Source of the DNA: Streptomyces pseudovenezuelae
GTDB lineage: Bacteria; Actinomycetota; Actinomycetes; Streptomycetales; Streptomycetaceae
Direction: 5' to 3'
Assembly: GCF_029892565.1 (NCBI RefSeq)
Contig: NZ_JARXVH010000005.1
Coordinates: forward strand, 1-64,000
Length of the DNA: 64,000 nt
Below are positions 15,460-23,893 of this stretch, in pieces. The position numbers and the translations under genes were made by a program. Below the pieces are notes generated by a model. The model worked only from the letters and a program-made list of their open reading frames with translations, was not told the origin of the DNA and ran no database searches. Within the stretch, counting starts at the first letter, position 1. Every line of letters starts with the position of its first letter.

Positions 15460-18198
15460 ATGAGCGCGTCGTTGACCGTCGAGGCCACGAAGGCCGGACC
15501 GAGGCTGCCGTGGGGAGACGTCCTGCTGTCCGCGATCGCCGCCGTGAGCTGGGCGTTGATCGGGATGGCGGGCACGGCGGCGCTCGGCCTGCACCTGCTG
15601 GAGGCGGACTCGGCGAGCTCGCTCGGCCCGATGACAGCGGCCGTCGTGGCCCTCGGTGCGGGTGGTTCGATCACCCCATCCGGAGATGTGTCCGCGTTCG
15701 GCCTGACCGGCGCGGAGGCGACCACGGCCGTGACGATCACGCCGTTGGGCGTGAGCCTGGTCGGCGCGCTGCTCCTGTCGTGGTTCTTCCTACGGTCCTT
15801 GCGCGCGGCGGGAGTTGTGATCGCGCCGGCCGAACTCCTCGCCCGCGCGGGCGCCGTGATCGTCCTCTTCGTGGCCATGCTGGGCGGGCTCGCGTGGGCG
15901 GGTCACGACGTCATCACGATCGACGGCGGCTCGCTGGGTCTCGACAAGCTGCCCGGCGGTTCGGGCGGGGGCGGCGTCAGCGTCCCCGGGCTCGGCGACC
16001 TCGGGGACATCGGCGGGCTGCTGCCCGACAACGTCGGCAACCTCATCGACGCGAAGGCGGCGGTCGGCTTCACCGTCGACACGGCGCCCACCCTGCTCGG
16101 CGGCCTCGGCTGGTCGGCCGGCATCCTGCTGATCGCCCTGCTGGCCTCGCGCCGCACGCCCCTGCCGCGCGGCTGGGACGCCGTGCACCGCGTCGTCCGG
16201 CCGGCCGCGTCCGCCGTCGTGACCGTGCTGTTGGTGACGGTGGCGGCGGGCCTGGCGGCGGCGGCGTACGCGGCGATCGGCGACGACCACCCCAAGCGGA
16301 TCTTCGGCGCGGCGCTGCTCGGCGCCCCCAACGGAACGTGGCTGGGCATCCCGATCGGCCTCTTCGTCCCCTACGACGGCCGCGCCACCGGCGAACTCGC
16401 CAAGCTCCTCCCCGACCCCCTCGATGACCTCCTCACCTCGAACACCGACCAGTCGGTAACCCTCAGCCGCCTCGCCGACCTGGACAGCCGGGTGTGGCTG
16501 CTGGGAGTCGCGGTGGCCTTGATGATGCTGCTGGCCGGGGTGCTCACGGCGGTGCGGACGCCGGTGGGGGTTCGGGGTGGCGGGGGGCTGCGGGCGGGCG
16601 GTGGCGGTGCGGGGGCCGGGGCTGCGGGGTTGGGGACCGGCGGGGCCGGGGCTGCCGGCGGCGCGGGCCGTGGGAGCGGTGAGGCATGGGGGCCGAGCCA
16701 CGGGAGCAGCGAGGCGTGGGGGCCGGGAGCTGGCCGCGTTGCGGGGACGGGCGCGGGGTTGGGTGCGGGCGCGGGTCATGGGCCGGGGCCAAGCGCAGGG
16801 CCGGGGCAAGGTGCCGGGCCGGGAGCGGGGTCAGGTGCGGTACGGAATCCAGGTGCCCTCGGGTTCGCCGGGCGCTGTGCCCTGCGCCTCGGGATCGCCA
16901 CGGCGTTGGCGTTGCCGTTACTCGGGTGGCTGACGGAGGTGTCGGTGGACGCCTCGCTGTCGGTGCTGGGCTTCGACGCGTTCGGCGCCGGGATCGTGCT
17001 GCACGCGCACCTGGGCATGGCTCTGGTGCTCGGTGCCCTGTGGGGCGCGGGGGCGGGGGCCGTGGGGGCGCTGCTGGCGTGGGCGACGGGCGCGGCGGGG
17101 CGACGGGCGGCACCGCTGGCACTGGGGAACGCGGGGGCGGGGGGCTCGCCGGACGCGGGAGGTGTGGGGGCCGGGTATCCGTCGTACGCGCGGGAGGCTG
17201 GGGCCGGGCCGTACGCGGGTGAGCCGGGGGCGTACGCGCAGGGGGCCGGCCCGTATGCGGGCGAGGCGGGGACGCAGGTGCAAGGGGCCGGGCCGTATGC
17301 CGGGGAGCCGGGGGCTCAGGCGCAGGGGTCGGGACCGTATCCGAGCGAACCGGGGACATACCCGCAGAGCGCCGGACCATATGCGAGCGAACCAGGGGCA
17401 CACCCTCAGGGGGCGGGGCCCTACGCGAGCGAACCCGGGCCGCGCGCGCCTGAGCGAGAGCAGCCCTACGCCGGTGAACCGGCCGCGCACTCCGGTGAGT
17501 CCGGGCCGTACGTGCCCGGTTCGCCGTACCGGCCGCCGAATCCCGCCACGAACCCGTATCTGCGCGTGCCGGACGAGGTGCGCGAGCCGGAGGACGCACG
17601 GCCGTCGGACCGGGGGCGGCCCGGGGGCGAAGGCGCACGAAAGCCGGACCGGCGCCGCCCTGCCGCCGAAGGCACCCCGCCCCAGGACCAGGGCCGCCAG
17701 GGCGGAGAAGGCGCACAGCCACAAGATCGGGCACGGTACGGGAGCGGAAGCGCACGGCCGCAAGACCGGCAGCGTCCCAACCCCGAGGGCAATCGGCCTC
17801 AGGACCGGGGCCGACCCGGAGGCGGAAGCGCACAGCCGCAAGACCGGGGCCGCCGCGGGAACGAAGGCGCACAGCCTCAAGACCGAGCGCGGCCCGGGGC
17901 CGAGGGCGCGCCGCCAAACGACCGAGGGCGACGGTCCGGTGCCCCGGCGAGCACCCCGCCGCCCGACGACGCGCGCGGCCCCGGAGGCTCGCCGCCACGC
18001 GGCGCCGGCAACCGTGACATGTACGGCGCGCCCACCGAGGTCGGGCCGATCGGAGGCCCGCCTCCGCAGTCGCCGCGCCGGCCTCCCCGGCCGCCGTCCC
18101 GAAACCGGCCCCAGTCCCCGCCACCGGAGGACGGCCCTCCCCCGCCTCCGCCGCCTCCCCCACCGGCGCCACCAAGGAGGCCGCCGAGCGAGCGGTGA
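15460..18198 (+). CDS. Streptophobe-family membrane protein with two C-terminal repeat arrays
   Basis: A 912-residue protein with roughly eight to ten hydrophobic segments in residues 20-360 and again at about 480-550, matching the Streptomyces-specific 'streptophobe' family of unknown function. The two hydrophobic blocks are separated by a Gly/Ala-rich stretch. The cytoplasmic or external tail has six 14-residue units (GPYAGEPGAYAQGA type, residues 583-666), then nine 13-residue units (PQDRGRPGGGSAQ type, residues 715-831), then a Pro-rich end (PPPPPPPPP). The ATG at 15460 follows a G-rich RBS. A 231-bp gap separates it from the divergent FHA-ABC gene. Function unknown. Confidence 0.82.
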   Translation: MSASLTVEATKAGPRLPWGDVLLSAIAAVSWALIGMAGTAALGLHLLEADSASSLGPMTAAVVALGAGGSITPSGDVSAFGLTGAEATTAVTITPLGVSLVGALLLSWFFLRSLRAAGVVIAPAELLARAGAVIVLFVAMLGGLAWAGHDVITIDGGSLGLDKLPGGSGGGGVSVPGLGDLGDIGGLLPDNVGNLIDAKAAVGFTVDTAPTLLGGLGWSAGILLIALLASRRTPLPRGWDAVHRVVRPAASAVVTVLLVTVAAGLAAAAYAAIGDDHPKRIFGAALLGAPNGTWLGIPIGLFVPYDGRATGELAKLLPDPLDDLLTSNTDQSVTLSRLADLDSRVWLLGVAVALMMLLAGVLTAVRTPVGVRGGGGLRAGGGGAGAGAAGLGTGGAGAAGGAGRGSGEAWGPSHGSSEAWGPGAGRVAGTGAGLGAGAGHGPGPSAGPGQGAGPGAGSGAVRNPGALGFAGRCALRLGIATALALPLLGWLTEVSVDASLSVLGFDAFGAGIVLHAHLGMALVLGALWGAGAGAVGALLAWATGAAGRRAAPLALGNAGAGGSPDAGGVGAGYPSYAREAGAGPYAGEPGAYAQGAGPYAGEAGTQVQGAGPYAGEPGAQAQGSGPYPSEPGTYPQSAGPYASEPGAHPQGAGPYASEPGPRAPEREQPYAGEPAAHSGESGPYVPGSPYRPPNPATNPYLRVPDEVREPEDARPSDRGRPGGEGARKPDRRRPAAEGTPPQDQGRQGGEGAQPQDRARYGSGSARPQDRQRPNPEGNRPQDRGRPGGGSAQPQDRGRRGNEGAQPQDRARPGAEGAPPNDRGRRSGAPASTPPPDDARGPGGSPPRGAGNRDMYGAPTEVGPIGGPPPQSPRRPPRPPSRNRPQSPPPEDGPPPPPPPPPPAPPRRPPSER
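17206..17457 (+). repeat. 14-residue tandem coding repeat (six units)
   Basis: Six in-frame 42-bp units encode GPYAGEPGAYAQGA, GPYAGEAGTQVQGA, GPYAGEPGAQAQGS, GPYPSEPGTYPQSA, GPYASEPGAHPQGA and GPYASEPGPRAPER. The GPY start and the acidic residue are the most constant. Probably disordered or adhesive; copy number is likely to vary between strains. Confidence 0.9.
17602..17952 (+). repeat. 13-residue tandem coding repeat (nine units)
   Basis: Nine in-frame 39-bp units of the form PQDRxRxGxEGAx occupy residues 715-831 of the streptophobe protein. They are strongly charged, unlike the neutral 14-residue array before them, so the tail has two chemically different repeat blocks. Confidence 0.9.
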
Positions 18199-18762
18199 GG
18201 TGCCCGCGGGCAGGGCGGCGGTCCCTTCGGCCTGCGCAAAGCGGATGCCCGCAGGCCCCTCGGAAGCAGGACACAGCCGGTCTCTCCAGCCCGACGCAAA
18301 GTGCGCGCAGACCGCCGGAGGCAAGGCGCGGCACGTCACCTCAGCCGGCGCGAGGTGTCCGCAGGCCCCCGGAGGCTGGACGCTGCCGAACTCCTCAGCT
18401 GACGCAAGGTGCCCGCAGACCTCCGGAAGTAGGGCGCGGCTGCTCTCTCCAGTCGGCGCCGGATACCCACAGACCTCCGGAGGCAAGACGCAGCCGAGCG
18501 CTTCAACCGGCGCGAGGTATCCGCGGGCCCCGAAGACAGGACGCGGCCAGCCTCCTCGACTAATGCAAGGTGCCCGCACACCGCTCCAAGTAGGACGCAC
18601 CCAGCCCCTCCGCCCGGCACAAGGCGCCCTCAGACCGCCGGAGGCAAGGCGCGGCACGCCCCCTCAGCCGGCGCAAGGTACCCCCAGCGCCGGAGGCAGG
18701 ACGCAGCACGTTTCCTCCGCCGGGCGCCAGGTACCCGCAGACCTCCGGAGGAGACACGTGGC
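18199..18762. repeat. Degenerate 54-bp tandem repeat array (about ten units), no convincing gene
   Basis: This 668-bp gap between the streptophobe stop and serB is mostly a tandem array with consensus near GGCGCAAGGTACCCGCAGAC followed by CTCCGGAGGCAGGACGCGGC. Full units are 54 bp (for example from about 18347 and 18401); one near 18509 is 53 bp, which shifts any reading frame. Units start right at the streptophobe stop codon (GGTGAGGTGCCCGC resembles the repeat start). All frames are fairly open because stops are rare at this GC content, and no frame has a credible RBS or stays open across the 53-bp unit as a recognisable protein. I treat it as non-coding. Confidence 0.75.
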
Positions 18763-18866
18763 CGACAGGTAAGGCACACGCAACCCTCCCGACACCCAGA
18801 GTTCCGTGTCCGCTAGGCGGACCGCGGCGGCGGTCGACACTGCGTGCCGGATACGGTGGGGGCACC

Positions 18867-20093
18867 ATGAGCGCTGAGCAGACCTCGTCCTTCGACGTCC
18901 CCGCCGACCTCCCCACCCTCCTCGTCAAGATCTTCGGCAAGGACCGGCCCGGCATCACCGCGGGCCTCTTCGACACCCTCGCCGCCTTCTCCGTCGACGT
19001 GGTCGACATCGAGCAGGTCGTCACGCGTGGCCGGATGGTGCTGTGCGCGCTGGTGACCGAGCCGGACCGTGGGCTGGAGGGGGAGTTGCGCTCCACCGTC
19101 CACAGTTGGGCGGAGTCGATGAAGATGCAGGCGGAGATCATCTCCGGCCTCGGCGACAACCGGCCCCGTGGACTCGGTCGCTCCCTCGTGACGGTGCTGG
19201 GCCATCCGCTGACCGCCGAGGCGACGGCCGCCGTCGCCGCCCGGATCACCCGGGCCGGCGGCAACATCGACCGTATCTTCCGGCTCGCCAAGTACCCCGT
19301 GACGGCAGTCGAGTTCGCGGTGTCCGGCGTGGAGACCGAGCCGCTGCGCACCGCCCTGGTCACCGAGGCGGCGGCACTTGGTGTCGACGTCGCCGTGGTC
19401 GCGGCCGGCCTGCACCGGCGAGCCCAGCGCCTGGTCGTCATGGACGTCGACTCGACGCTCATCCAGGACGAGGTGATCGAGCTGTTCGCCGCGCACGCCG
19501 GTTGCGCGGACAAGGTCGCCGAGGTGACGGCGTCCGCGATGCGCGGGGAACTGGACTTCGAGCAGTCGCTGCACGCGCGCGTGGCGCTGCTGGCGGGTCT
19601 TGACGCCTCGGTGGTGGACAAGGTCCGCAACGAGGTACGGCTGACGCCGGGCGCGCGCACACTGATCCGCACGCTGAAGCGGCTCGGCTACCAAGTCGGC
19701 GTCGTCTCCGGGGGGTTCACCCAGGTCACCGACGATCTGCGGGACCGGCTCGGGCTGGACTTCGCGCAGGCCAACACGCTGGAGATCGTCGACGGCAAGC
19801 TGACGGGCAAGGTCACCGGCGAGATCGTGGACCGGGCCGGCAAAGCGCGGCTGCTGCGCCGCTTCGCCGCCGAGGCGGGCGTACCGCTCGCCCAGACCGT
19901 CGCGATCGGCGACGGCGCCAACGACCTGGACATGCTCAACGCGGCCGGTCTCGGTGTCGCCTTCAACGCCAAGCCGGTCGTCCGGGAAGCGGCGCACACG
20001 GCGGTGAACGTGCCGTTCCTGGACACGGTGCTGTATCTGCTGGGCGTGACCCGCGAAGAGGTCGAGGCTGCGGACACGCACGACGAGGAGTGA
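18867..20093 (+). CDS. serB: Phosphoserine phosphatase with N-terminal ACT domains
   Basis: A 408-residue enzyme for the last step of serine biosynthesis (O-phosphoserine to serine). Two ACT-like regulatory modules occupy residues about 15-180 (FGKDRPGITAGLFDTL at the start). The HAD phosphatase follows: DVDST motif with nucleophile D193 and D195, VVSGGF, and GDGANDLDML. The long N-terminus matches actinobacterial SerB rather than the shorter E. coli type and suggests serine or another amino acid as effector. Converges on the SixA-like gene with a 31-bp gap. Confidence 0.95.
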   Translation: MSAEQTSSFDVPADLPTLLVKIFGKDRPGITAGLFDTLAAFSVDVVDIEQVVTRGRMVLCALVTEPDRGLEGELRSTVHSWAESMKMQAEIISGLGDNRPRGLGRSLVTVLGHPLTAEATAAVAARITRAGGNIDRIFRLAKYPVTAVEFAVSGVETEPLRTALVTEAAALGVDVAVVAAGLHRRAQRLVVMDVDSTLIQDEVIELFAAHAGCADKVAEVTASAMRGELDFEQSLHARVALLAGLDASVVDKVRNEVRLTPGARTLIRTLKRLGYQVGVVSGGFTQVTDDLRDRLGLDFAQANTLEIVDGKLTGKVTGEIVDRAGKARLLRRFAAEAGVPLAQTVAIGDGANDLDMLNAAGLGVAFNAKPVVREAAHTAVNVPFLDTVLYLLGVTREEVEAADTHDEE

Positions 20094-20124
20094 GCGCCCG
20101 CAGCCGGCGGACGGACGGCGCGGG

Positions 20125-20643
20125 TTACTCGGACGGCGCCCAATAGTCGGTCAGCGTGGCGGCATTGGGCTCCAGGCTCTTCCAGGAGCCGTCGAAGGAC
20201 AGGACGACGAAGGCGGCGGCGGGAAAGCCGCGACGGCTCAACCGCTCGCGGGCGTCAGCCTCTGCCTTGCCGGCCAGCACGTCCGCCAGGCCCTGGATGC
20301 CGGGGTTGTGGCCGATCAGGACGACCTGCTGCGCATCCTCGGGGGTCTCGTTCAGCAGCGCGATCAACTCGCCGGGAGAGGCGTCGTAGATCCGCTCCTC
20401 GTAGACGGTTTTCGGCCGGTGCGGGAGTTCGTGGACGGCCAGCTTCCAGGTCTCTCGGGTCCGGGTCGCCGTGGAGCACAGGGCCAGATCGAAAGGGATA
20501 CCGGTGTCGGCCAGCTTGCGTCCGGCGACGGCGGCGTCCATGCGGCCCCGCTCAGCGAGCGGACGCTCGTGGTCGGACACCTGCGGCCAGTCGGCTTTCG
20601 CATGCCGGAAAAGGACGATCCTGCGGGGTTCTGCGACGCTCAT
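20125..20643 (-). CDS. sixA: SixA-type histidine phosphatase family protein
   Basis: A 172-residue phosphohistidine-phosphatase-like protein. The RHG-type motif RHAKAD is near residue 16, with second His in LIGHNPGI and an ERG segment (PLAERGRMDA). SixA removes phosphate from His-phosphorylated phosphotransfer proteins; the substrate here is unknown. The ATG at 20643 (MSVAEPRRIVLFRHAKAD) is chosen over 20673 because the family begins right before the catalytic strand and the upstream ATG lacks an RBS. Confidence 0.88.
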   Translation of the reverse strand: MSVAEPRRIVLFRHAKADWPQVSDHERPLAERGRMDAAVAGRKLADTGIPFDLALCSTATRTRETWKLAVHELPHRPKTVYEERIYDASPGELIALLNETPEDAQQVVLIGHNPGIQGLADVLAGKAEADARERLSRRGFPAAAFVVLSFDGSWKSLEPNAATLTDYWAPSE

Positions 20644-20709
20644 GGAACCCAGCTTCGCATGAAAACAGGCCATGAGGAGGGGGGAGTTGACGGGTGGCCG
20701 GAGCGGTGT

Positions 20710-20916
20710 TCAGCCCGATATGAGCTGCTGCGCCCGCTCGAAGAGGTGGGTGATCGCGGGGTCGCTCGCCGCCGCGTGCGCGTCCGTCGGGTTCAGCATC
20801 AGGGCCAGCAGCACGATGAAGGCGAGGGCCGGCAGGGCGAGGGCCCACCAGGGCAGACGGATGTCGACGCCACCGGTGGTCGCCGGGTGGGGCCGGGTGT
20901 GCGTGGTGGCCGACAT
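20710..20916 (-). CDS. Small single-pass membrane protein
   Basis: A 68-residue protein, MSATTHTRPHPATTGG then a hydrophobic helix (LPWWALALPALAFIVLLALML, about residues 22-42) and a short C-terminal tail with a helical FERAQQLI segment. An RBS-like GGAGG lies 5 bases before the ATG at 20916. Conserved in Streptomyces as I recall, with unknown function. The longer reading to 21018 has no RBS. Confidence 0.7.
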   Translation of the reverse strand: MSATTHTRPHPATTGGVDIRLPWWALALPALAFIVLLALMLNPTDAHAAASDPAITHLFERAQQLISG

Positions 20917-21113
20917 GGCTGCCTCCGTGGTCTTCGAGTCCTGCGTGCTCCGCCTCTCGCGGTCACACTTCGAAGTTACGGAATCCGGCGCCCTCAACCC
21001 ATCCGGAGATCCACCCACTTGACCCTGACACCCACCCCCTAGGGGATGGTGGTGCTAGCCCCACCATTGACCCGGAAACCGGGTCGCGGTGTCACGGTGA
21101 AGGGCTCATCGCG

Positions 21114-21230
21114 TCACGGCGAGGCGATCGTCGCGATGACGGCGATGATCACGAAGATGGCGAAGAAGGAGCCGAAGACGATCAGCATCTTCTTCTGGCC
21201 GTTCTGGGGGTTCGGATCGAGCACTGGCAT
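21114..21230 (-). CDS. SGM_5486 family transporter-associated small protein
   Basis: A 38-residue protein, MPVLDPNPQNGQKKM followed by a single hydrophobic helix ending ATIASP. It is the tiny Streptomyces protein found next to the NimT/CynX-type MFS transporter and named for that association. It lies 80 bp downstream of the transporter on the same strand and is probably co-transcribed. It is too short for routine gene calling; likely a membrane partner, role unproven. Confidence 0.82.
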   Translation of the reverse strand: MPVLDPNPQNGQKKMLIVFGSFFAIFVIIAVIATIASP

Positions 21231-21310
21231 GCGGCAAGTCTCGCACCCCTCCCCCGTGCGGGAGCCGCCGGGGTGAGGCCGGCCCGGGCCGGGGTGGGCC
21301 CGAGTCGGGG

Positions 21311-22624
21311 TCAGCCGGTCGCCGCCGCCTCGTCCTCCACCGTGCGGTCGCGCCCCGCCAGCACGCCGACCACCATCTGCGGGATCATCAGCCCCGCCAT
21401 GACGGCGATCGGCAGGCCCCAGCCGCCGCTGCTCTCGTAGAGCACTCCCACCAGGAGCGGTCCCGGGATGGAGATCAGGTAGCCGGTGCTCTGCGCGAAG
21501 GCCGACAGCTGGGCGACGCCCGCGCCGGTCCTGGACCGCATGCCGACCATCGTCAGGGCCAGCGGGAAGGCGCAGTTGGCGATGCCGAGCAGCAGCGCCC
21601 AGGCCCAGGCGCCGGCGGCCGGGGCGAGGTACAGGCCGGTGTAACCGGCGAGGCCGCAGAGGCCGAGCACGATCACGATCGGCCCCTGGTGCGGGAGTCG
21701 GGTGGCAAGCCGCGGGATGACGAAGGCCAGCGGCACGCCCATCACCATGGTCACGGCGAGCAGCAGTCCTGCGGTGCCGGCGCTCACGCCCGCGTCCCGG
21801 AAGATCTGCGCCATCCAGCCCATCGTGATGTAGGCGGCGGTGGCCTGGAGCCCGAAGAAGACGGCGAGCGCCCAGGCGGTACGGCTGCGGGTGATCCGCA
21901 GTTCGGGCTTCGGCTCGGTCTCCCGTGCGGGGGCCTCCCGCGCGGGTGCCTCCTGGCCGTCGGGCGCTCCCCGGTGTCGTGCGAGCGCGATCCACGGCAG
22001 TATCGCCGCGGCGGCCAGGGCCGCCCACACGGCCAGGCCTGAGCGCCAACTGCCGCCCAGGGCTTGGGCCGTGGGCACGGTGACCGCGGCCGCGGCGGCG
22101 GTGCCCAGGGCGAGGCCCATCGAGTACAGGCCGGTCATGGAGCCGACGCGGTCCGGGAACCAGCGCTTGACGATCACCGGCATGAGGACGTTGCTGACCG
22201 CGATGCCCATGAGGGCGAGCGCGCTGCCGGCCAGGAAGCCGGCCGTACCGCCGATGTAGGGGCGTATGAGCAGGCCCGCGGTGATGGCGACCATGCCCGC
22301 GCAGACCACCGCGGCCGGGCCGAAGCGGCGGGCCAGGCGCGGGGCCATGACGCCGAAGACGGCGAAGCACAGCGGGGGCACCGAGGTGAGCAGTCCGGCC
22401 ACGCTGCCGCTCATGCCGAGGCCGTCGCGGACGTCTTCGAGGAGGGCGCCGAGGCTGGTGATGGCGGGGCGGAGGTTCAGGGCCGACAGCACGATGCCTA
22501 CGACGACCAGTCGCATCGTCCACGCACGCGTGGCGGCTCCCCGGGGCGGCTCGGGAGAGTCGCTCGCGGCCGAGTTGCTGACGTTCGTCGTGGACTTCAG
22601 TGTCCGGGTTTCCTCGCTCGCCAT
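21311..22624 (-). CDS. MFS transporter, CynX/NimT family
   Basis: A 437-residue, 12-helix transporter (after a 35-residue hydrophilic N-terminus), with family segments LSALNLRPAITSLGALLEDV and a central cytoplasmic loop rich in APARE repeats. CynX/NimT members export cyanate or 2-nitroimidazole; the true substrate here is unknown. The ATG at 22624 (MASEETRTLK) is preferred; in-frame ATGs at 22633 and 22636 and the start at 22708 would run over the shared promoter. It is divergent from a GntR/FCD regulator 82 bp away, which is the usual local control. Confidence 0.9.
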   Translation of the reverse strand: MASEETRTLKSTTNVSNSAASDSPEPPRGAATRAWTMRLVVVGIVLSALNLRPAITSLGALLEDVRDGLGMSGSVAGLLTSVPPLCFAVFGVMAPRLARRFGPAAVVCAGMVAITAGLLIRPYIGGTAGFLAGSALALMGIAVSNVLMPVIVKRWFPDRVGSMTGLYSMGLALGTAAAAAVTVPTAQALGGSWRSGLAVWAALAAAAILPWIALARHRGAPDGQEAPAREAPARETEPKPELRITRSRTAWALAVFFGLQATAAYITMGWMAQIFRDAGVSAGTAGLLLAVTMVMGVPLAFVIPRLATRLPHQGPIVIVLGLCGLAGYTGLYLAPAAGAWAWALLLGIANCAFPLALTMVGMRSRTGAGVAQLSAFAQSTGYLISIPGPLLVGVLYESSGGWGLPIAVMAGLMIPQMVVGVLAGRDRTVEDEAAATG

Positions 22625-22644
22625 GCCGCCCATCATAGAATCAT

Positions 22645-22666
22645 GGGATGATTGGTTGTCCATCCC
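22645..22666. promoter_or_regulatory. Putative operator between the MFS and GntR genes
   Basis: GGGATG (22645-22650) and CATCCC (22661-22666) form a 6-bp inverted repeat spaced by 10 bp, with ATTGGTTGTC between them. It lies midway between the divergent starts at 22624 and 22707, the expected place for the GntR operator. The inner TTGGTTGTCCA resembles the TNGTNNNACNA-type half sites of FCD-family regulators only loosely. Confidence 0.45.
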
Positions 22667-22706
22667 TGGGTGGCCCGCACCCGCCCTTCCCGTGCGAAGG
22701 TGTGCC

Positions 22707-23396
22707 ATGCCCCTGAGTCACCCCCGTCGATCAGCGCTGTCCGAGCAGGTCATCGCCGCTCTGCGGAACCAGATCACGTCCGGCGAGTGGGCGGTCGGCT
22801 CGCGCATCCCGACGGAACCGGAGCTGGTCGAGCAGCTCGGCGTCGCCCGCAACACGGTCCGCGAGGCCGTCCGCGCGCTCGCGCACAACGGCCTGCTGGA
22901 CATCCGCCAGGGCTCCGGTACCTATGTGGTGGCGACCAGCGAGCTGGCCGGCGTGATGCAGCGGCGTTTCGCCGGCGCCGATCCGCAGCACATCGCCGAG
23001 CTGCGCGCCGCCCTGGAGTCGTCCGCCGCGAGGCTGGCCGCCGAGCGGCGCACCGAGAAGGACCTCAAGCAGCTCGACGCGCTGCTGGTGCGGCGCGAGG
23101 AGGTCTGGGAGTCCGGTGACACCGAGGCCTTCGTGACCGCCGACGCGACCTTCCACCTGGCCGTGGTGGCCGCGTCCCACAACGACGTGATGACGGCGAT
23201 GTACGCGGACCTCGGCGAGGTGCTGCGGGACTGGCTGCGCGAGGACGTCGGCCAGGAGCTGACGCCGGAGACGCACATGGACCACGCGCGCCTGGTCGAC
23301 GCGATCCGCACGGGGGACGCCGAGGCGGCCGGCGCGGAGGCGGCGAGCTATCCGTTCCTGTGCCGTCCGGGGCGCTTCACCGCTTCTGGTGGCTGA
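22707..23396 (+). CDS. GntR-family (FCD/FadR) transcriptional regulator
   Basis: A 229-residue regulator: winged HTH at residues about 10-75 (SEQVIAALRNQITSGEWAVGSRIPTEPELVEQLGVARNTVREAVRAL) and an FCD ligand-binding domain with metal-binding His/Asp residues (DATFHLAVVAASHN, HARLVDAI). The effector is unknown; it most likely controls the adjacent exporter and itself. The ATG at 22707 fits the family start. The last 20 bp overlap the convergent small secreted-protein gene. Confidence 0.92.
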   Translation: MPLSHPRRSALSEQVIAALRNQITSGEWAVGSRIPTEPELVEQLGVARNTVREAVRALAHNGLLDIRQGSGTYVVATSELAGVMQRRFAGADPQHIAELRAALESSAARLAAERRTEKDLKQLDALLVRREEVWESGDTEAFVTADATFHLAVVAASHNDVMTAMYADLGEVLRDWLREDVGQELTPETHMDHARLVDAIRTGDAEAAGAEAASYPFLCRPGRFTASGG

Positions 23397-23718
23397 CCCA
23401 GGCCGAGCCGACGTCCTTCCAGCACCTCCCGGTGAGCCGTACGGTCATCGCCGGACCGGTGTCGACGGGCGCGCCGTCGGTGTCGAGGTCCCACCACCGG
23501 TCGCACTCCACGTGCAGGCGGACCCGGTCGGTCCCCGGATAGGGGTTGTGGCAGTACGCGGTCACATGGGAGCCGGTCACCTTGGTGCGGCACTCGGCCC
23601 CGAACGGCTGCGCCGGAGCGGGCTTGTGCACGCGCGCGTGGGGCACCGCCTCGTACGGCAGGGACAGCACGAGCGCGACGGCGACGGTCACTGAAGCCAG
23701 GCTGCGGGACGGACGCAC
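23377..23718 (-). CDS. Small secreted protein of unknown function
   Basis: A 113-residue protein with a signal peptide (MRPSRSLASVTVAVALVLSLPYEAVPHA) and a mature region with four Cys (C43, C56, C72, C98, likely two disulfides) and Trp-rich segments (CDRWWDLDTDG, CWKDVGSAWVSH). Predicted small extracellular beta protein. I do not recognise the family. It overlaps the GntR gene tail-to-tail by 20 bp. Confidence 0.7.
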   Translation of the reverse strand: MRPSRSLASVTVAVALVLSLPYEAVPHARVHKPAPAQPFGAECRTKVTGSHVTAYCHNPYPGTDRVRLHVECDRWWDLDTDGAPVDTGPAMTVRLTGRCWKDVGSAWVSHQKR

Positions 23719-23833
23719 AAGGCAGACCTCCTCGGCCGAGCTCGGGAGGGAATGGCGTGGTGAACGCGTAATCCAGGGTGCGCGGTTGTGTCCCGTCCCC
23801 GCCCGGCCGGAGGGGCCGAACGGGTGACACGCA

Positions 23834-23866
23834 AGAGGGCCCGCATCCCTGGGATGCGGGCCCTCT
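23834..23866 (-). terminator. Terminator of the fabG-fabI operon
   Basis: AGAGGGCCCGCATCCC (23834-23849) and GGGATGCGGGCCCTCT (23851-23866) are perfect complements around a central base; the top of the stem must open to form the loop. It begins 28 bp after the fabI stop. Confidence 0.88.
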
Positions 23867-23893
23867 CAAAGAGGCGGAGCCTCAGTGGCGGCG

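Noticed and set aside
16544..18657. Two long minus-strand frames over the streptophobe gene and the 54-bp array
   Set aside because: Both are antisense to the streptophobe C-terminus and have Arg/Pro-biased composition and no RBS; the 54-bp array breaks frame.
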